The position numbers were made by a program, and so were the translations under genes. A stretch of DNA of 64,000 bases. It comes from Onchidella celtica. Lineage: Eukaryota; Mollusca; Gastropoda; Systellommatophora; Onchidiidae. The notes below the pieces were generated by a model, which saw nothing but the letters and a program-made list of their open reading frames with translations, was not told the origin of the DNA and searched no databases. Below are positions 53,510 to 64,000 of the stretch, in pieces. Numbering within the stretch: the stretch's first letter is position 1; each line of letters opens with the position of its first letter. The stretch is from the NCBI GenBank assembly GCA_963931925.1, contig OZ007579.1:27066367-27130366 (forward strand), given 5' to 3'.

Positions 53510-56500
53510 ATGAGTCACATTTCACAAGGGTAAGTATAGCCACTGCATATTTGCTTAAGATTAAATTTAGCCTGGATTCACCACATATTAGAGGATCTAG
53601 ATGATGTAGTGAGAATAAAACCGAACCCATTGCCAGTTCCAGCCAGACTCATTAGTAGGAGCTGGATTAGAATGGATATTAAGAGCTGTAAAGCTGGTTT
53701 TAAATCAGGCATCATCATTTCAGGATAGAATGGTGTGGATCCAGGAATCTCATCAGCACATATTTGTACCCAATGATGTTTGGATGAATGAGGTCCACGT
53801 TAATTGAACATGGATTTATTTTAAATGTCCAAAGGAGTTAAATTCAAATCCGTCTTATCAGAACATTGATCAGGATTATTCACACGAATACAGATGAAAA
53901 CAAATAATTGTGGCAAAGTTGTATTTTGATGAAAACTCTCCGTGTTGGATATTTTAATTGTATTTAGTGTTAACATACAAAATATCAAGCAGCTGTTGAA
54001 AGAAATTTAAAATAGCTTAACCATATTCTGGGTTAACATTTACAATAATTATTGCTTGTTAGATCCTTCTGAGCAGTGTGTCAGTCAGTTTTGCCATGCA
54101 CAGGTACCGGTACCATCTACGTGTAAGCACGTACCATCCACCTGCCCTGCATGTTGCAGTGGAGAATATTATATATATGTATTCCCATTGTCATGATGAG
54201 CAAATTTAAGGACTGTCAGCTTGCCAGGGAGAGACCCAATAGCAAATACGTGTCAGTGGCCAATGAAATAATGTTCTGTTTATCTCAGTCTCAATATCAC
54301 CCCCTTCAGAAAGTATATGAAATAATTAGACAACCTAGATTCAAATGACCTGCATTACAGGTTGATATGGAGACAGACACCAATTTCCTTGATATTTTTT
54401 TTTTAATATCTCCCTTTTTTTTTCCCGTATGTCGATCCCATCAAGAACCACAAAAAAGAATTGAACTGTCAGTGGAAAATTTTTAAAAAATATCGTGAAA
54501 AAGAAGCCGCATTAATCATTACAGGTCATCAAATATCCCACAAAATTGCAGTGAATTCATGTGTTTTGAATTAAGTTGATATTATTTGTCTTTTAACATA
54601 CACAGTTTGTTTGCAGAAGCTCTTTCAACACTTTCATTTTAATTTGCCTTATATTCTAGGCCGCTGTCCTCCTATAACAGCTTAGCTGATGGTCATTTGA
54701 ATGGCTTCTTTTCAAACTCTCGCATGCGGGGGCATCTTCGCAAAGCAGGCTTGGTAAGTACTAAATGACTAAATGCCTCTCTCAGTGAACAGTCACAGTG
54801 CCGTAGCCAAAATATTTTTATTCTGAAACTGGTGTGACCAGCTTTTTTTGCAAGAGATTTCATTTTTTTCTATAGAGTACCATCTCTGTATTCAACATTT
54901 AAAGAATATGTTGGAACATGTTGTGCAAAATCTTTCAGTTCTTTTGAAATTTACCTTAATCATTTGCAATGGAGTATAGTAACATCTTTGGAAAAACTCA
55001 CCTCTCTGAAGTTATTAGTAACTGCAAACCAAATGTAATGATCATAATTCTCAAAGTGATTTTAATATTTTACTGGCATTTAACTTGGAATTGTTTAACA
55101 GTTATTAAAACAAAACAAAAAACTTGAAACCTAGTGTTTTCGTCAAATCCTCTGATCTTAAATTTCTCTTTCCATTTCATTTGTCCAATTCACTCTGTAT
55201 TTGCACATGAATGCTGGCTGTTTAAGCTTCTCGTTATAAGATACCCTTGTTGTTTCATCCTTTTTTTAAAACTTGTGTCTGTATGGCCTTCCCTGTATTC
55301 ATGTATTTTCAGTAATTTTTACACTTATTTTCATATATTTTCCTCCACAGATTACTAAGCAGGGAGAAATTGTATCTGAAAATACTTACCGCCTCAATAT
55401 GAGTAGAAAGGAACACAAAAAGCATGTGAAGGATATGTTAGCGCAAGCCATAGTGCACAAAACTCTGGATCTGGAGAGGATGCGACAAGCTGAAATTCGG
55501 ATGAAATTAGAAGAAATTGCAAAAATTGAGCTTGTCAGAAGAGTGCGGGTAAGTTCTTTGTTAAAGAATGCATGATGAGTGATTGAGTTACACTACAAAC
55601 AGCATCTTATATTTCAAGCTGATCCATTTTTTCGACCCAGTATTTCAGAAAGAATCATGATATTCCTTGCTCCACTGGCTTTTAGTGTAGATACTTACCT
55701 TTTTACATAAATATGGATGTGACAGATATAAAATATCCTTTTTGGGAATTTCATATCTAGCTGAACTACAAAGATTCCATTTTTATTGCCGTAGGTAAAT
55801 TATTGATATTCAGATTAACCGACAGAATATTGAGATATTTCAATATCTATCTCAATATTTTTATCTCTATCACATCTTCCAAGTGCTTGAGTATTTTTTC
55901 TTACTGAACACTTTTATGCAAACTAGGCTGAAAGGAGTCGGCATCTAGATGATGCTCTCCTGCCATACCTGTCTCCAAGGGCAGCCAGTGTGCCCAAAAA
56001 ATCCTCTGCCAGAAAGTCCACGCCATCCCGCTCTCCTTCTACACGAGGAAGGCGATCCAGGAGAGAGCATTGCGTGTCTAATGGGAATGTTTCTTCTGTA
56101 CATGAAAGGGTACAGTTATTGGCACTATTGTAGTGTTTAATGGGTGATGATGTGGTTTTCTCCTACACTTTCCTGTTATAGTCGGTCTTGAATCCAGTGT
56201 GTCGAATGAAAACAGTGGTAGTTTGTCTTTCTTAATTATGTGCACAGTGTGAGAACCCTTTCCTGAAGACAGCTGCACAGTGTGTGTACAGATAAACGTT
56301 CCAGAGTGAATTGAGATTTGTTTGTGGAATGCACATACTAGCAAAGAACACCATCTTACTATAATGAAGCTAGAACATTAATTAAGCACATAAAACTTCA
56401 TGACTACGTGACCAAAATTTATAACATTTTTCGTACTGCCTTCATTTTTGAAGGGGGGGAGGGGGGGGGGTAAGAATCAAAACGTATATTCCCACTTCTG

Positions 56501-58405
56501 TTCACAGAATTGTAGGAGTGCAGGGCAAATTAAGACAGGTTTTAAATTAGAATGATGATGGTAATAAGCAGCATATGGAAGCAAATATACTGTGCAAATG
56601 CAAATCAAAGTCTAATGTATTTACAGAATCTGAAGAGATGTGGGAGATAACATTTTAGACTATTAGTATAAGATAGTGCCAGTAAGAAGTAAGAAAAGTA
56701 TAATTGTACGAGATAATACAATAAATATTTTTTGGAATTGAACTGCTGGCTAAAATGAAAAGATTTCAAAATAAAGAATGTTACTGATCATTGGAGCATG
56801 TGACACATAACAGCAGGAGGAACTGTATCCAGCCCTAATTGTAGACTCCAGATTTCTTGTATAGGCCTTGTTTGGAAAATAATAAATACCTTGTGAATAA
56901 CAAAAACAGTAAGCAACTTGAATATCCTTCTTTTGCAGTCAGAATACCCATTTTCTCATTAGAGTATTGAAGAGATCAGCTCTTGACTAAATCATTTTAA
57001 CATCGCCACCTAATAATATATATTATTTTAAAGGGAATGTTAATCTTGGTGGACACCCTTACACTTTCACCACGCACTGTGAGATGTTCTTGTGCATGGC
57101 TTCAGTAATCTCTTTCTTTTGCACAGTTTCCTGACAGAAATTTTATTTGTTGTCAGTACTGAAGGATTTATCTCATCGTTCTTCTTCATCAACTAGTCCA
57201 CACCTTCATCCGACTTTCCCTCTGAGTATTTATAGTTCATTGGATAGCATGGACAGAACTGTTTAACAGTGTTTCTGTTTTGAATTTTGAACCTTCCCTT
57301 CTCACTCTATCAGTATCATCAGTTCTGAATGGCTTTTTGTCCATTTCTGTACTCCAGTTTGCCAGAGGACCACATGCATCTGTCTCTGCCTTATTTGAAT
57401 GTTAAGCCCTGCATGTTTGTATTGTTAATCATTTTAAAAGTTTTCATTTATTCCACAGTTTAATAGCAAACCTTTCTATTTAGTCTGAAAGGAGTTACAT
57501 TTGCTGTATTTTGTAATTTCTGAACACTTTGATTGATAATCTCTCAAGTTTAAGTGGATGTATGGTGTTTTATTGTTATCATGGTGTCATATTGTTAGTT
57601 TTGCATGCTAGGCTCCGTCAAGAGCAATTGTGTCAGTTTTGTCTGTCTGTTTGATGTTTCGGGGAATTCGACGAGAACAGAATGCATTATAATTACCACT
57701 TTAAATGTTAGATAGATTATGTGATGGGCATGGAAATATTGAGCCTAGCAGATCACGAATGCTCATTGTTCATGTTTAAATGTGACCAAGTACTGTTGAC
57801 CATGAGGTCATTGACGTATAGAATTTATCAGGTTCTTGGCCCTAGACGCAAAAGATACCATAACCAGGTCTTTGAATATTGAGAGGCTATGTCTCTGCAG
57901 AGACTGTAATCACCACTTTCATCCATGTTATGGTTTGTAATTTAGTGCATTTGTGGGCTTCAAAGGACCACCAGCGAGTTGTTCTATGGCATTATCATGG
58001 CACTAGGAGCCAAAGAGTTTTAATATTTTACTGCCTCCCCCCCCCCCCCCCTGCAACTACATGTTCATGATTCTACCAGTAGCAGCAGACTTCTCATTTT
58101 GCAACCCGTACGCATATTATCTGACAGATTAAAAAAAAAAACAAATCGATTTAGACCAAAGCCGGCTTCCATAAGTTTTATCCCCAAACCTATCAGTCAA
58201 TTCAAACTCTTCATAGGCATCTCGTTATAGAAGGCGTGAAGAAGATATCCTTCCCCTCGTAAGCCCAAGATCAACGTCTCGCCCATTGTCCAGCCCAAGT
58301 GCCAAAGGCCAAGTCAAACACAGATACCGACCAATCAGTGCACCAGCGAGAAAGGGGCGGAGACCGACCTCAGCGCTGTCGTCCACTTATGAAGATGATG
58401 AGGAG
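53510..58405 (+). CDS. ERICH3: ERICH3 orthologue, first five exons (3' end outside window)
   Basis: The exons are 53510-53529, 54660-54753, 55351-55548, 55927-56109 and 58217-58405, all in phase, giving 228 codons so far. The N-terminus reads MSHISQGPLSSYNSLADGHL, then FFSNSRMRGHLRKAGL, ITKQGEIVSENTYRLNMSRK and DMLAQAIVHKTLDLERM, matching the conserved start of glutamate-rich protein 3 (SYNSL, RxHL, Y-LNM, LAQAI-HK). The next exons are Ser/Arg/Pro-rich (LLPYLSPRAASVPKK, ILPLVSPRSTSRPLS, RPTSALSSTYEDDEE), as in the vertebrate linker before DUF4590. ERICH3 is associated with cilia and neurons in vertebrates. The donors of exons 4 (GTACAG) and 5 (GTTGGA) are weak, so their 3' ends are less certain. 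Downstream exons with DUF4590 were not found by 64000. Confidence 0.85.
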
Positions 58406-60010
58406 GTTGGATTTTCTTTCCACTTGTATTCCTTCATAAAGGAACCGCCTCTTTAACACTGCTAGTGGCTCATATGTAGGCTAGTGGCTTCTTACAGTTT
58501 ACAATTCCTGTGATTCCTTTGTTTCCCACTCCTCCCTCGTTTATTTCTACAGCTGGAGACATGAATTAGCCTATGTTTACTCACACTTCGTTCCTTTCAG
58601 TCTTATGTATTTTGATACACTTTTTTTTATTTGCTTTCGTTTTTTTTTATTTGCTTTCGTTTTTTTTTTTTTTAGTTTCACATACGATTTCTTTGGCTCT
58701 CTGGCTTATTTCTGTACTTTTCTGCCAATCGTTTTGCCAGTTATTTTTATTTAGTTTAAAAAATAATATTATGCTTGAATGTGCAGGGGACATTTTTACT
58801 GAAGAGCTGACCATTGCTGTTTCTCCACTTTTAACCAAAAAAGTTTGCTTTATGTTATTAATGTAGCTTTCCTGCCTTTTTCATGTCTCTATCCGTGTGC
58901 ATTGATGTTTGTGGGCCCAGAATGAGTTTAATTATTATTTGTATTACCATCAAGATTGTCGGCAGTTTCCGCAGCGCTTCTGTGGTCATGACTCAGCTGA
59001 TATGATATAATGTGGTACAATTTATTAGAATCATAAGATTGGACATGACCAGTTGAGTTCAGAAATTTTAGGCCAAAGAACTAATTACAGGATTCTTGAA
59101 GTTTTTCATTATAGTTTTTAAAAATGGACATGCGTGTTTTTGTAACAGAATAGCAGCATGTGCCGAGCGCTGCCTGGAAAGATCAATACCGGTGCGCAAA
59201 AATCGTTATGAATACTCCAAGTAATTTTTTTTTTCTTTTCTGCATTGCCTGGACCTACATAAAGGCATTACATGATTAGTTGCATGATCTGCCGTTAATG
59301 AAATGTTAAACAATTGCGGAAAAATCAGTATTACAGATCAGTTGAAAAGGAAGATAATGTTTTACGGTGACTTTTTTTTACTGAAGAGCTCACCACGGTT
59401 GTTTCTCCACGTCTCACTTGGGCAGTTTGCTTTATTTTATTAATTTAGCTCTCCTTGCCTTTTCATGCCTCTGCCTCTGTGCTTTGATGTTTGTATGCCG
59501 AAAGTGACTTAATTTCTATTACCATCAAGACATTTTCCATAGCGCTCGCATTTGTTTGTTTTGTTTTGTGAACGTTCGTAAACTAAGACGCCCATCTCAG
59601 GCCACTTGGAAGCTATCAGAACGGGATGCATAATTGTCAGCACACTGGGCAGGCATAATAATATCATATGTTTTCTCTCAAGCATTTTGCAGGTGATTGG
59701 CGGACGCCTCTGGTGGGGTCTCCAATTCTGTCCTATCGTTCTGTTAGAGTCGATCGTCTTGTTTTTTTTCCCCCCTAGCACAATGTGACCGTTATCGTGT
59801 CGACATGCTTGTTCCAAGCTCAAATTCAAGCCCTCCAGCATTTTGTTTGGCAATGCTTTCTCAGCTAACCTGATTAAAGCCACACAGCCTCAGGTCTAAT
59901 CCCTTGCCATGCAATTCAACCGATCCGGTTAAGTAAACTTTTTATTTGTTTTGTAAGATAATATTGTCTTGCATGACATGACAAATAATAATCGGCAATG
60001 AATTCATATT
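58406..60010. other. Probable ERICH3 intron, nothing confidently assigned
   Basis: This is AT-rich sequence with T runs and no conserved frame. A direct repeat of about 100 bases with decay relates 58795-58920 (GAAGAGCTGACCATTGCTGTTTC) to 59380-59500 (GAAGAGCTCACCACGGTTGTTTC), suggesting an old duplication. Confidence 0.4.
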
Positions 60011-60021
60011 TTAATGCTGGG

Positions 60022-60337
60022 ATGTTGTTACAAGTAAGTACGTCCGCCAAGTTGTTTTCCACTGGGGGTACGTATATATTTTACAGACTTTCGTGATCCA
60101 GAGCTAGAGAGCTCCTCCCGATATACTCCTAACAACAGCCTTAATTAATTATTCTTTTGGTTTTGTTTTTGTTTTCCTCCTTTTTTTTTGGGGGGGTTGA
60201 AAGGGTAGGGGGTAGGGTTAGGGATTCGATAAGATTTAGGGTTGAGGATAAGGACGGGGTTACAGATCGCTATGTATAGCCTACATACGCGCCACGAGTG
60301 TAAAACGCTTGGGGGTGCGTACGTACAAGTAACAACT
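60022..60337 (+). mobile_element. 316-bp MITE, copy B
   Basis: The ends TGTTGTTACAAGTAAGTACG and (inverse) GTTGTTACTTGTACGTACGC pair. Near-identical 11-mers TTAATGCTGGG (60011-60021) and TTAATGTTGGG (60338-60348) flank it. The interior shares CCAGAGCTAGAGAGCTCCTC and GGGTTAGGGATTCGATAA with copy A at 23497-23786, in opposite orientation. Confidence 0.75.
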
Positions 60338-60436
60338 TAATGTTGGGCCTATGAGAGACAGAAAACGCAACGTCGGAATTTAAAAACAACAACACAAAAA
60401 CTCACACTTTATGGGGATGGGGGCAGAGAATGGTAG

Positions 60437-60521
60437 TTGTGAGTTGTGAACTGTTGTGAGTTGTGAACTGTTGTGAGTTGTGAACTGTTGTGAGTTGTGA
60501 ACTGTTGTGAGTTGTGAACTG
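60437..60521. repeat. 17-bp minisatellite, five units
   Basis: The unit TTGTGAGTTGTGAACTG is repeated five times without a mismatch. A GA-rich tract follows at 60548-60605. Confidence 0.95.
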
Positions 60522-60609
60522 CGCCTAACAGGCTGCGTTACAATCTGCTCTGAGATAGAGAGAGGTAGAGAGAGAGAGTGAGCGAGACAGGGAGAGAGAA
60601 AGAAGCAGT

Positions 60610-60730
60610 GCAGTGTGTTGAGCGAAAATTCTGCTCTGTGGTTGACATGTTGTTTCTGTAAAGTGCATAGAGCATTTTAAATGGATATGCGCTATATAAA
60701 TGCCATCCATTATTATTATTATTATTATAG
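60610..60730 (+). repeat. LINE/SINE 3' tail with ATT repeat
   Basis: TGTAAAGTGCATAGAGCATT, then GCGCTATATAAATGCCAT and an ATT trinucleotide tail resemble the 3' end of the LINE at 52130-52712 (TGTAAAGCG..., TATAAATGC..., TATTATTAT). It is a short 5'-truncated copy or a SINE using that tail. Confidence 0.65.
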
Positions 60731-61699
60731 TTTCAATCGGGAAGTAGTTGTTTTTCTTGCACACCTACCACTAAAATTGAAAGGAGATTTTGTTTTCTCT
60801 TTGAGTGAGAAAGACAACCGGGTCCCCCAAAAGGTATTTGAGAGGGAACATATTTATTTTGTTCTGGAAGGCCTCAGCATAGCACAATCCCAGCAAGCAG
60901 CCTTACGGAAATTCGACGCTAGGATTGGAGTCAAGCTTGCACATCGGAACGACACTGTTCTAACGTGGGTCCGCTGGTTTTGACATCACGCCGGCGTCGG
61001 TTTGATATAAGGAATCGGCCCCTGTGGTAGTGCCGCCAATCCTACGGAAATCTACGTTGGATTAACGTAGGGTTGCTGGCTGTGATTGGCTCTCAAAAGG
61101 CCTTTGAGCCGGCCTGTCAACCGTTACACATTTCTCAGTGTATTGGTTGTGACATCGCCCAGTGTCCACTATCTATTTTTGGTGGCCAGTGGGACAATGA
61201 AGTTTTATCCCCCAGCAGTCTGGAGGCGGCATTTCTTAGAAAACGTCAAAGAACCTCTCATTTTCCCTGAATAGGGCCCATGGAACTGTTAATATGATAA
61301 AACATAAATTTCTTTCTACCCCTGTCGGCTGGCATTTGTCATTTCTAGAATGCCTAGCTAGCAAACATAACTCGGATATACTCAATAATTTATTCTGTTC
61401 AAAACCAGAGTTATTCTTGTATGAGTCATTTGAAAACTCAGGCACTCCCATGGGCAACAAAACAAACACTTCACCAACACACGCACAAAAACACCGTATA
61501 TAAGTGGTCCAAGTAGAAGCCACGGAAAAAGTTCATCTACATATCAGGGAGTTGATCGATGGCTTCCTTGTATTCAGACAGCCAGAAAACCAACCGCTCG
61601 ATACCACAGCGGGGGACTGGTGTAGTTTTATCACTCAAGTGAGTTTTTCCGCCAGTGAAAGTATAATAAAAAATGTCAAGTAAGTGGCGGATTTTCCAG

Positions 61700-63345
61700 T
61701 GGCCTTTCTTTCTTTATCCTTCTGTTATTCTCTTCTCTGTTCATTCTTCACCCTCTCTCCCCCTCTCCCTCTTTCACTTTAAATCACTTGGGGGGGGGGG
61801 TATAAAGGTTGTTACAATTTGACAAAGAAATAAAAAGTAGCCTTGGCATAAAGTTTGTCCAAGACACCTGTTTGACAGAGTCCTTGGGCAAGCGTTATTT
61901 GGCCATGCCTCCAGAAACTGAACTTACGTAGACACCGACGTTACTACCCCTGAGGAGCTTTCACTGTCATTTGAAGATAATATTTTATGATTAACCCTCT
62001 TGGCTTCATGTATCACCAGTGATACACAGAAACTTATCACAAGGCTAAATTTCCCATACGAACTCAAGGCGAGAAAAGGTTACTTTCAGAAATGTTCAGT
62101 ATTCAGTGGAATGGCCAAATGACCAGGAAAACCTCTTAACCCTAAGAACAAAAATTCTCACAAACTCAGAATTTTCCCCAGTAGTAGAAACGGGGGCGGG
62201 CCCTAGAGGGTTAAAGTACGTTTTGGCGGGAGTTGGTAGGGGCAACAACTAATTTATCTGCGGTAGAGTTATTGCCCGTAAAAAAAAAAAAGACCTTGAA
62301 CTTGGTGGGGCTCACCTTAATCTCACCAGGGTTCAAACTTTTTTTTTATATTCGCTGATCCATGACAGATTTGTTTTGACTATCATAGTACTTATTCACT
62401 TGGGAAATTGGAAAAATAGTGTATACAGGGCTGGGAGGAAGGGGGGGGGGGGAGACGGGGTAGAGGGGATTGCCACGGTTTTATGGACAGATTTGGTGGT
62501 GACAGGCACCGGTAAGTCTTGCTGGCTTTCTTCGTCCGAGCAATTTCACACTTCGACCCGATCAGAGAGATATAGTCTATCAAGATCAATACCCCAAAAC
62601 ACAATAGCTTTTGAAGAATTTAATAACGTTATTACGCATGACTAAGTCGGGTCACCTAACTCTCCGAGGATTGTGGCCTTTCTTATTCATGAACATGAAA
62701 AAGGTGAAGGATAGTGGTGGTGGGGAGTTACTTGATAATAACACTGGAGTCAGGTCTTTTTAAAGTTGAATATGATATTTTCAGTGCCGCCACTTCCATC
62801 CATTATTACTGTCTATTCTTGTCGAGATGCCGATTGACAGCGCATAGCTGCTCACTGAGTAAAAGCATACCATCATGTCTCAAGCAGTAACTAGGGCAAG
62901 TTCTGGTGGTTCCTGATGTATATATGAAAAAGCTGGCAGTATTATCAAAGATACTGAATCGTATTTAGTACAGATCTAAGTATTATCACATTTATGGAAG
63001 CACATGTCTGCGGCTCTTTAGCAGAATGTACTGTGGTCAACACATTTGTGATTTTATTTATTTTAATTAGGCATGCTCATTGGTCTCTTTTTCGCATTTA
63101 CGACGTAATTCTTTCGGCAAGATTCCCTGTTATTGATTTACACGTATTTTATAAATATTATGTCTTTATGCTCATCCTGTACTCGTATGTCATCCCTAGT
63201 TGACCCCAAACTATGGTTTATAACAGGTTTTAGAGATGAGAGTATTTTGATTGATTGTGAGCTCAGTTATTGCAATGCACCAAAAGAATGGTCGTTTTGT
63301 GCACTGTCAAGTATAGTAATGAAAGTTATGTGGTATTTCACACCT
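61700..63345. other. No gene recognised
   Basis: These are likely ERICH3 intron sequences. They contain pyrimidine-rich and G-run tracts (61730-61800, 62440-62455) and short spurious frames. I see no conserved exon. Confidence 0.4.
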
Positions 63346-63353
63346 ATTTCATT

Positions 63354-63522
63354 CTCTGACAGATCTACTATGAAACTAAGGAAAGCCTAAGCTTCAGGGC
63401 CCCTAATTCCGGAGAGGTCCCGAAGAGACGTTTTTAAATGTGTGACCCTATTATTTGCTGGTTGCGAAGGAGCCCCATAATAGCTAAAGCTTCAGGGCCC
63501 AAAAAATGTAGGTCCGCCACTG
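63354..63522 (-). mobile_element. hAT MITE, second copy, 169 bp
   Basis: The inverse of the right end starts CAGTGGCGGACCTACATTTT, as in the copy at 27095. The octamer ATTTCATT flanks exactly at 63346-63353 and 63523-63530. Shared interior strings include CTTCAGGGCCC and TCCTTCGCAACCAGCAAATA (inverse). Confidence 0.85.
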
Positions 63523-64000
63523 ATTTCATTTACTCTTGTACAATAACATCTTTTGAGTACTTTAATTAATTACACCCGAGGACAGTGTATACATTGTCAT
63601 GATGTATGCCATGCCCCGGCCTGCTTGTCGGGTGGGATTTCATTGGCATTGATTCCGTGTTTCACGGCAGGCAAACACGAGGTCTGTAAACACGGGTAGA
63701 TTTTTATATGTAATCGTGTTTTCACCGTGTGATTTTATGCCTGGGGGTTTTTGCCCTGTAACCGACGATAACGGCCCTTCGCACAGTAAGCTATCTTATC
63801 AACAGTTCAGAGCTATGGTGAAAGTTGAGTGTTTCCTTTGCACTGAGACAGGGCCAAGCAGTGATTTGTTGAGGATTTATTGACAGTTATTGGGTGCCAA
63901 GCTCTATGTGTGATCGGTTATTTAGAAGGGGGGAGACGGGCTAGTTATAAATCTACAGTTTCAGTAATGAATAAAGAAGAGTCTGAAAGGAGACAGTCAT

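Noticed and set aside
59150..59210. ERICH3 exon reading CAERCLERSIPVRKNRYEYS
   Set aside because: It is short, with a weak GTAATT donor and no convincing similarity to ERICH3; it is probably chance.
60437..60521. CRISPR-like regular repeat
   Set aside because: It is a contiguous 17-bp tandem minisatellite without spacers in a eukaryotic genome.

Overview
This is eukaryotic nuclear DNA from an invertebrate animal. Genes are split by long AT-rich introns with GT/AG junctions, the gene content is metazoan, and the interspersed DNA is a dense mix of Merlin, hAT-like, LINE, SINE and LTR elements. A lophotrochozoan such as a mollusc, perhaps a gastropod, fits, but this is inference; no sequence here fixes the species.

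Three protein-coding genes form the frame. (1) 269-17572, plus strand: a complete five-exon 14-3-3 zeta-like gene with an 11.3 kb first intron. (2) 23347-49265, minus strand: thirteen exons of TAF5L, the WD40 TAF5-like subunit of SAGA-type coactivator complexes, convergent with the 14-3-3 gene; its N-terminal LisH part was not found. (3) 53510 onward, plus strand: the first five exons of an ERICH3 (glutamate-rich protein 3) orthologue, divergent from TAF5L and running out of the window. The three proteins have no obvious joint function.

Most other recognisable sequence is mobile DNA. In 14-3-3 introns: a 2.6 kb Merlin transposon (1197-3827) with 8-bp target duplication and a single in-frame stop in its transposase, a 114-bp LTR-end fragment (9642-9755), a hAT-like element (10385-11522), a LINE 3' remnant, a BED-finger element and a MITE. 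In TAF5L introns: several MITEs, a second BED-finger element, a tRNA-derived SINE, a 5.05 kb non-coding LTR retrotransposon with almost identical 1204-bp LTRs (31682-36734), and an uninterrupted 1310-codon LINE with a 14-bp target duplication and practically no 3' UTR (42177-46695). Between TAF5L and ERICH3 lies a 752-bp internally deleted Merlin derivative (50300-51051) that keeps only the N-terminal half of a transposase, followed by a large CTGT/CTAT microsatellite and a LINE tail. The last 5.6 kb hold two further MITE copies whose relatives sit in TAF5L introns, a minisatellite and a LINE/SINE tail.

The observations I would follow first are the young gag/pol-less LTR element with repeated modules in its interior, the open LINE without a 3' tail, the near-intact Merlin with its deleted relative, and two BED-finger elements that share a terminal motif.
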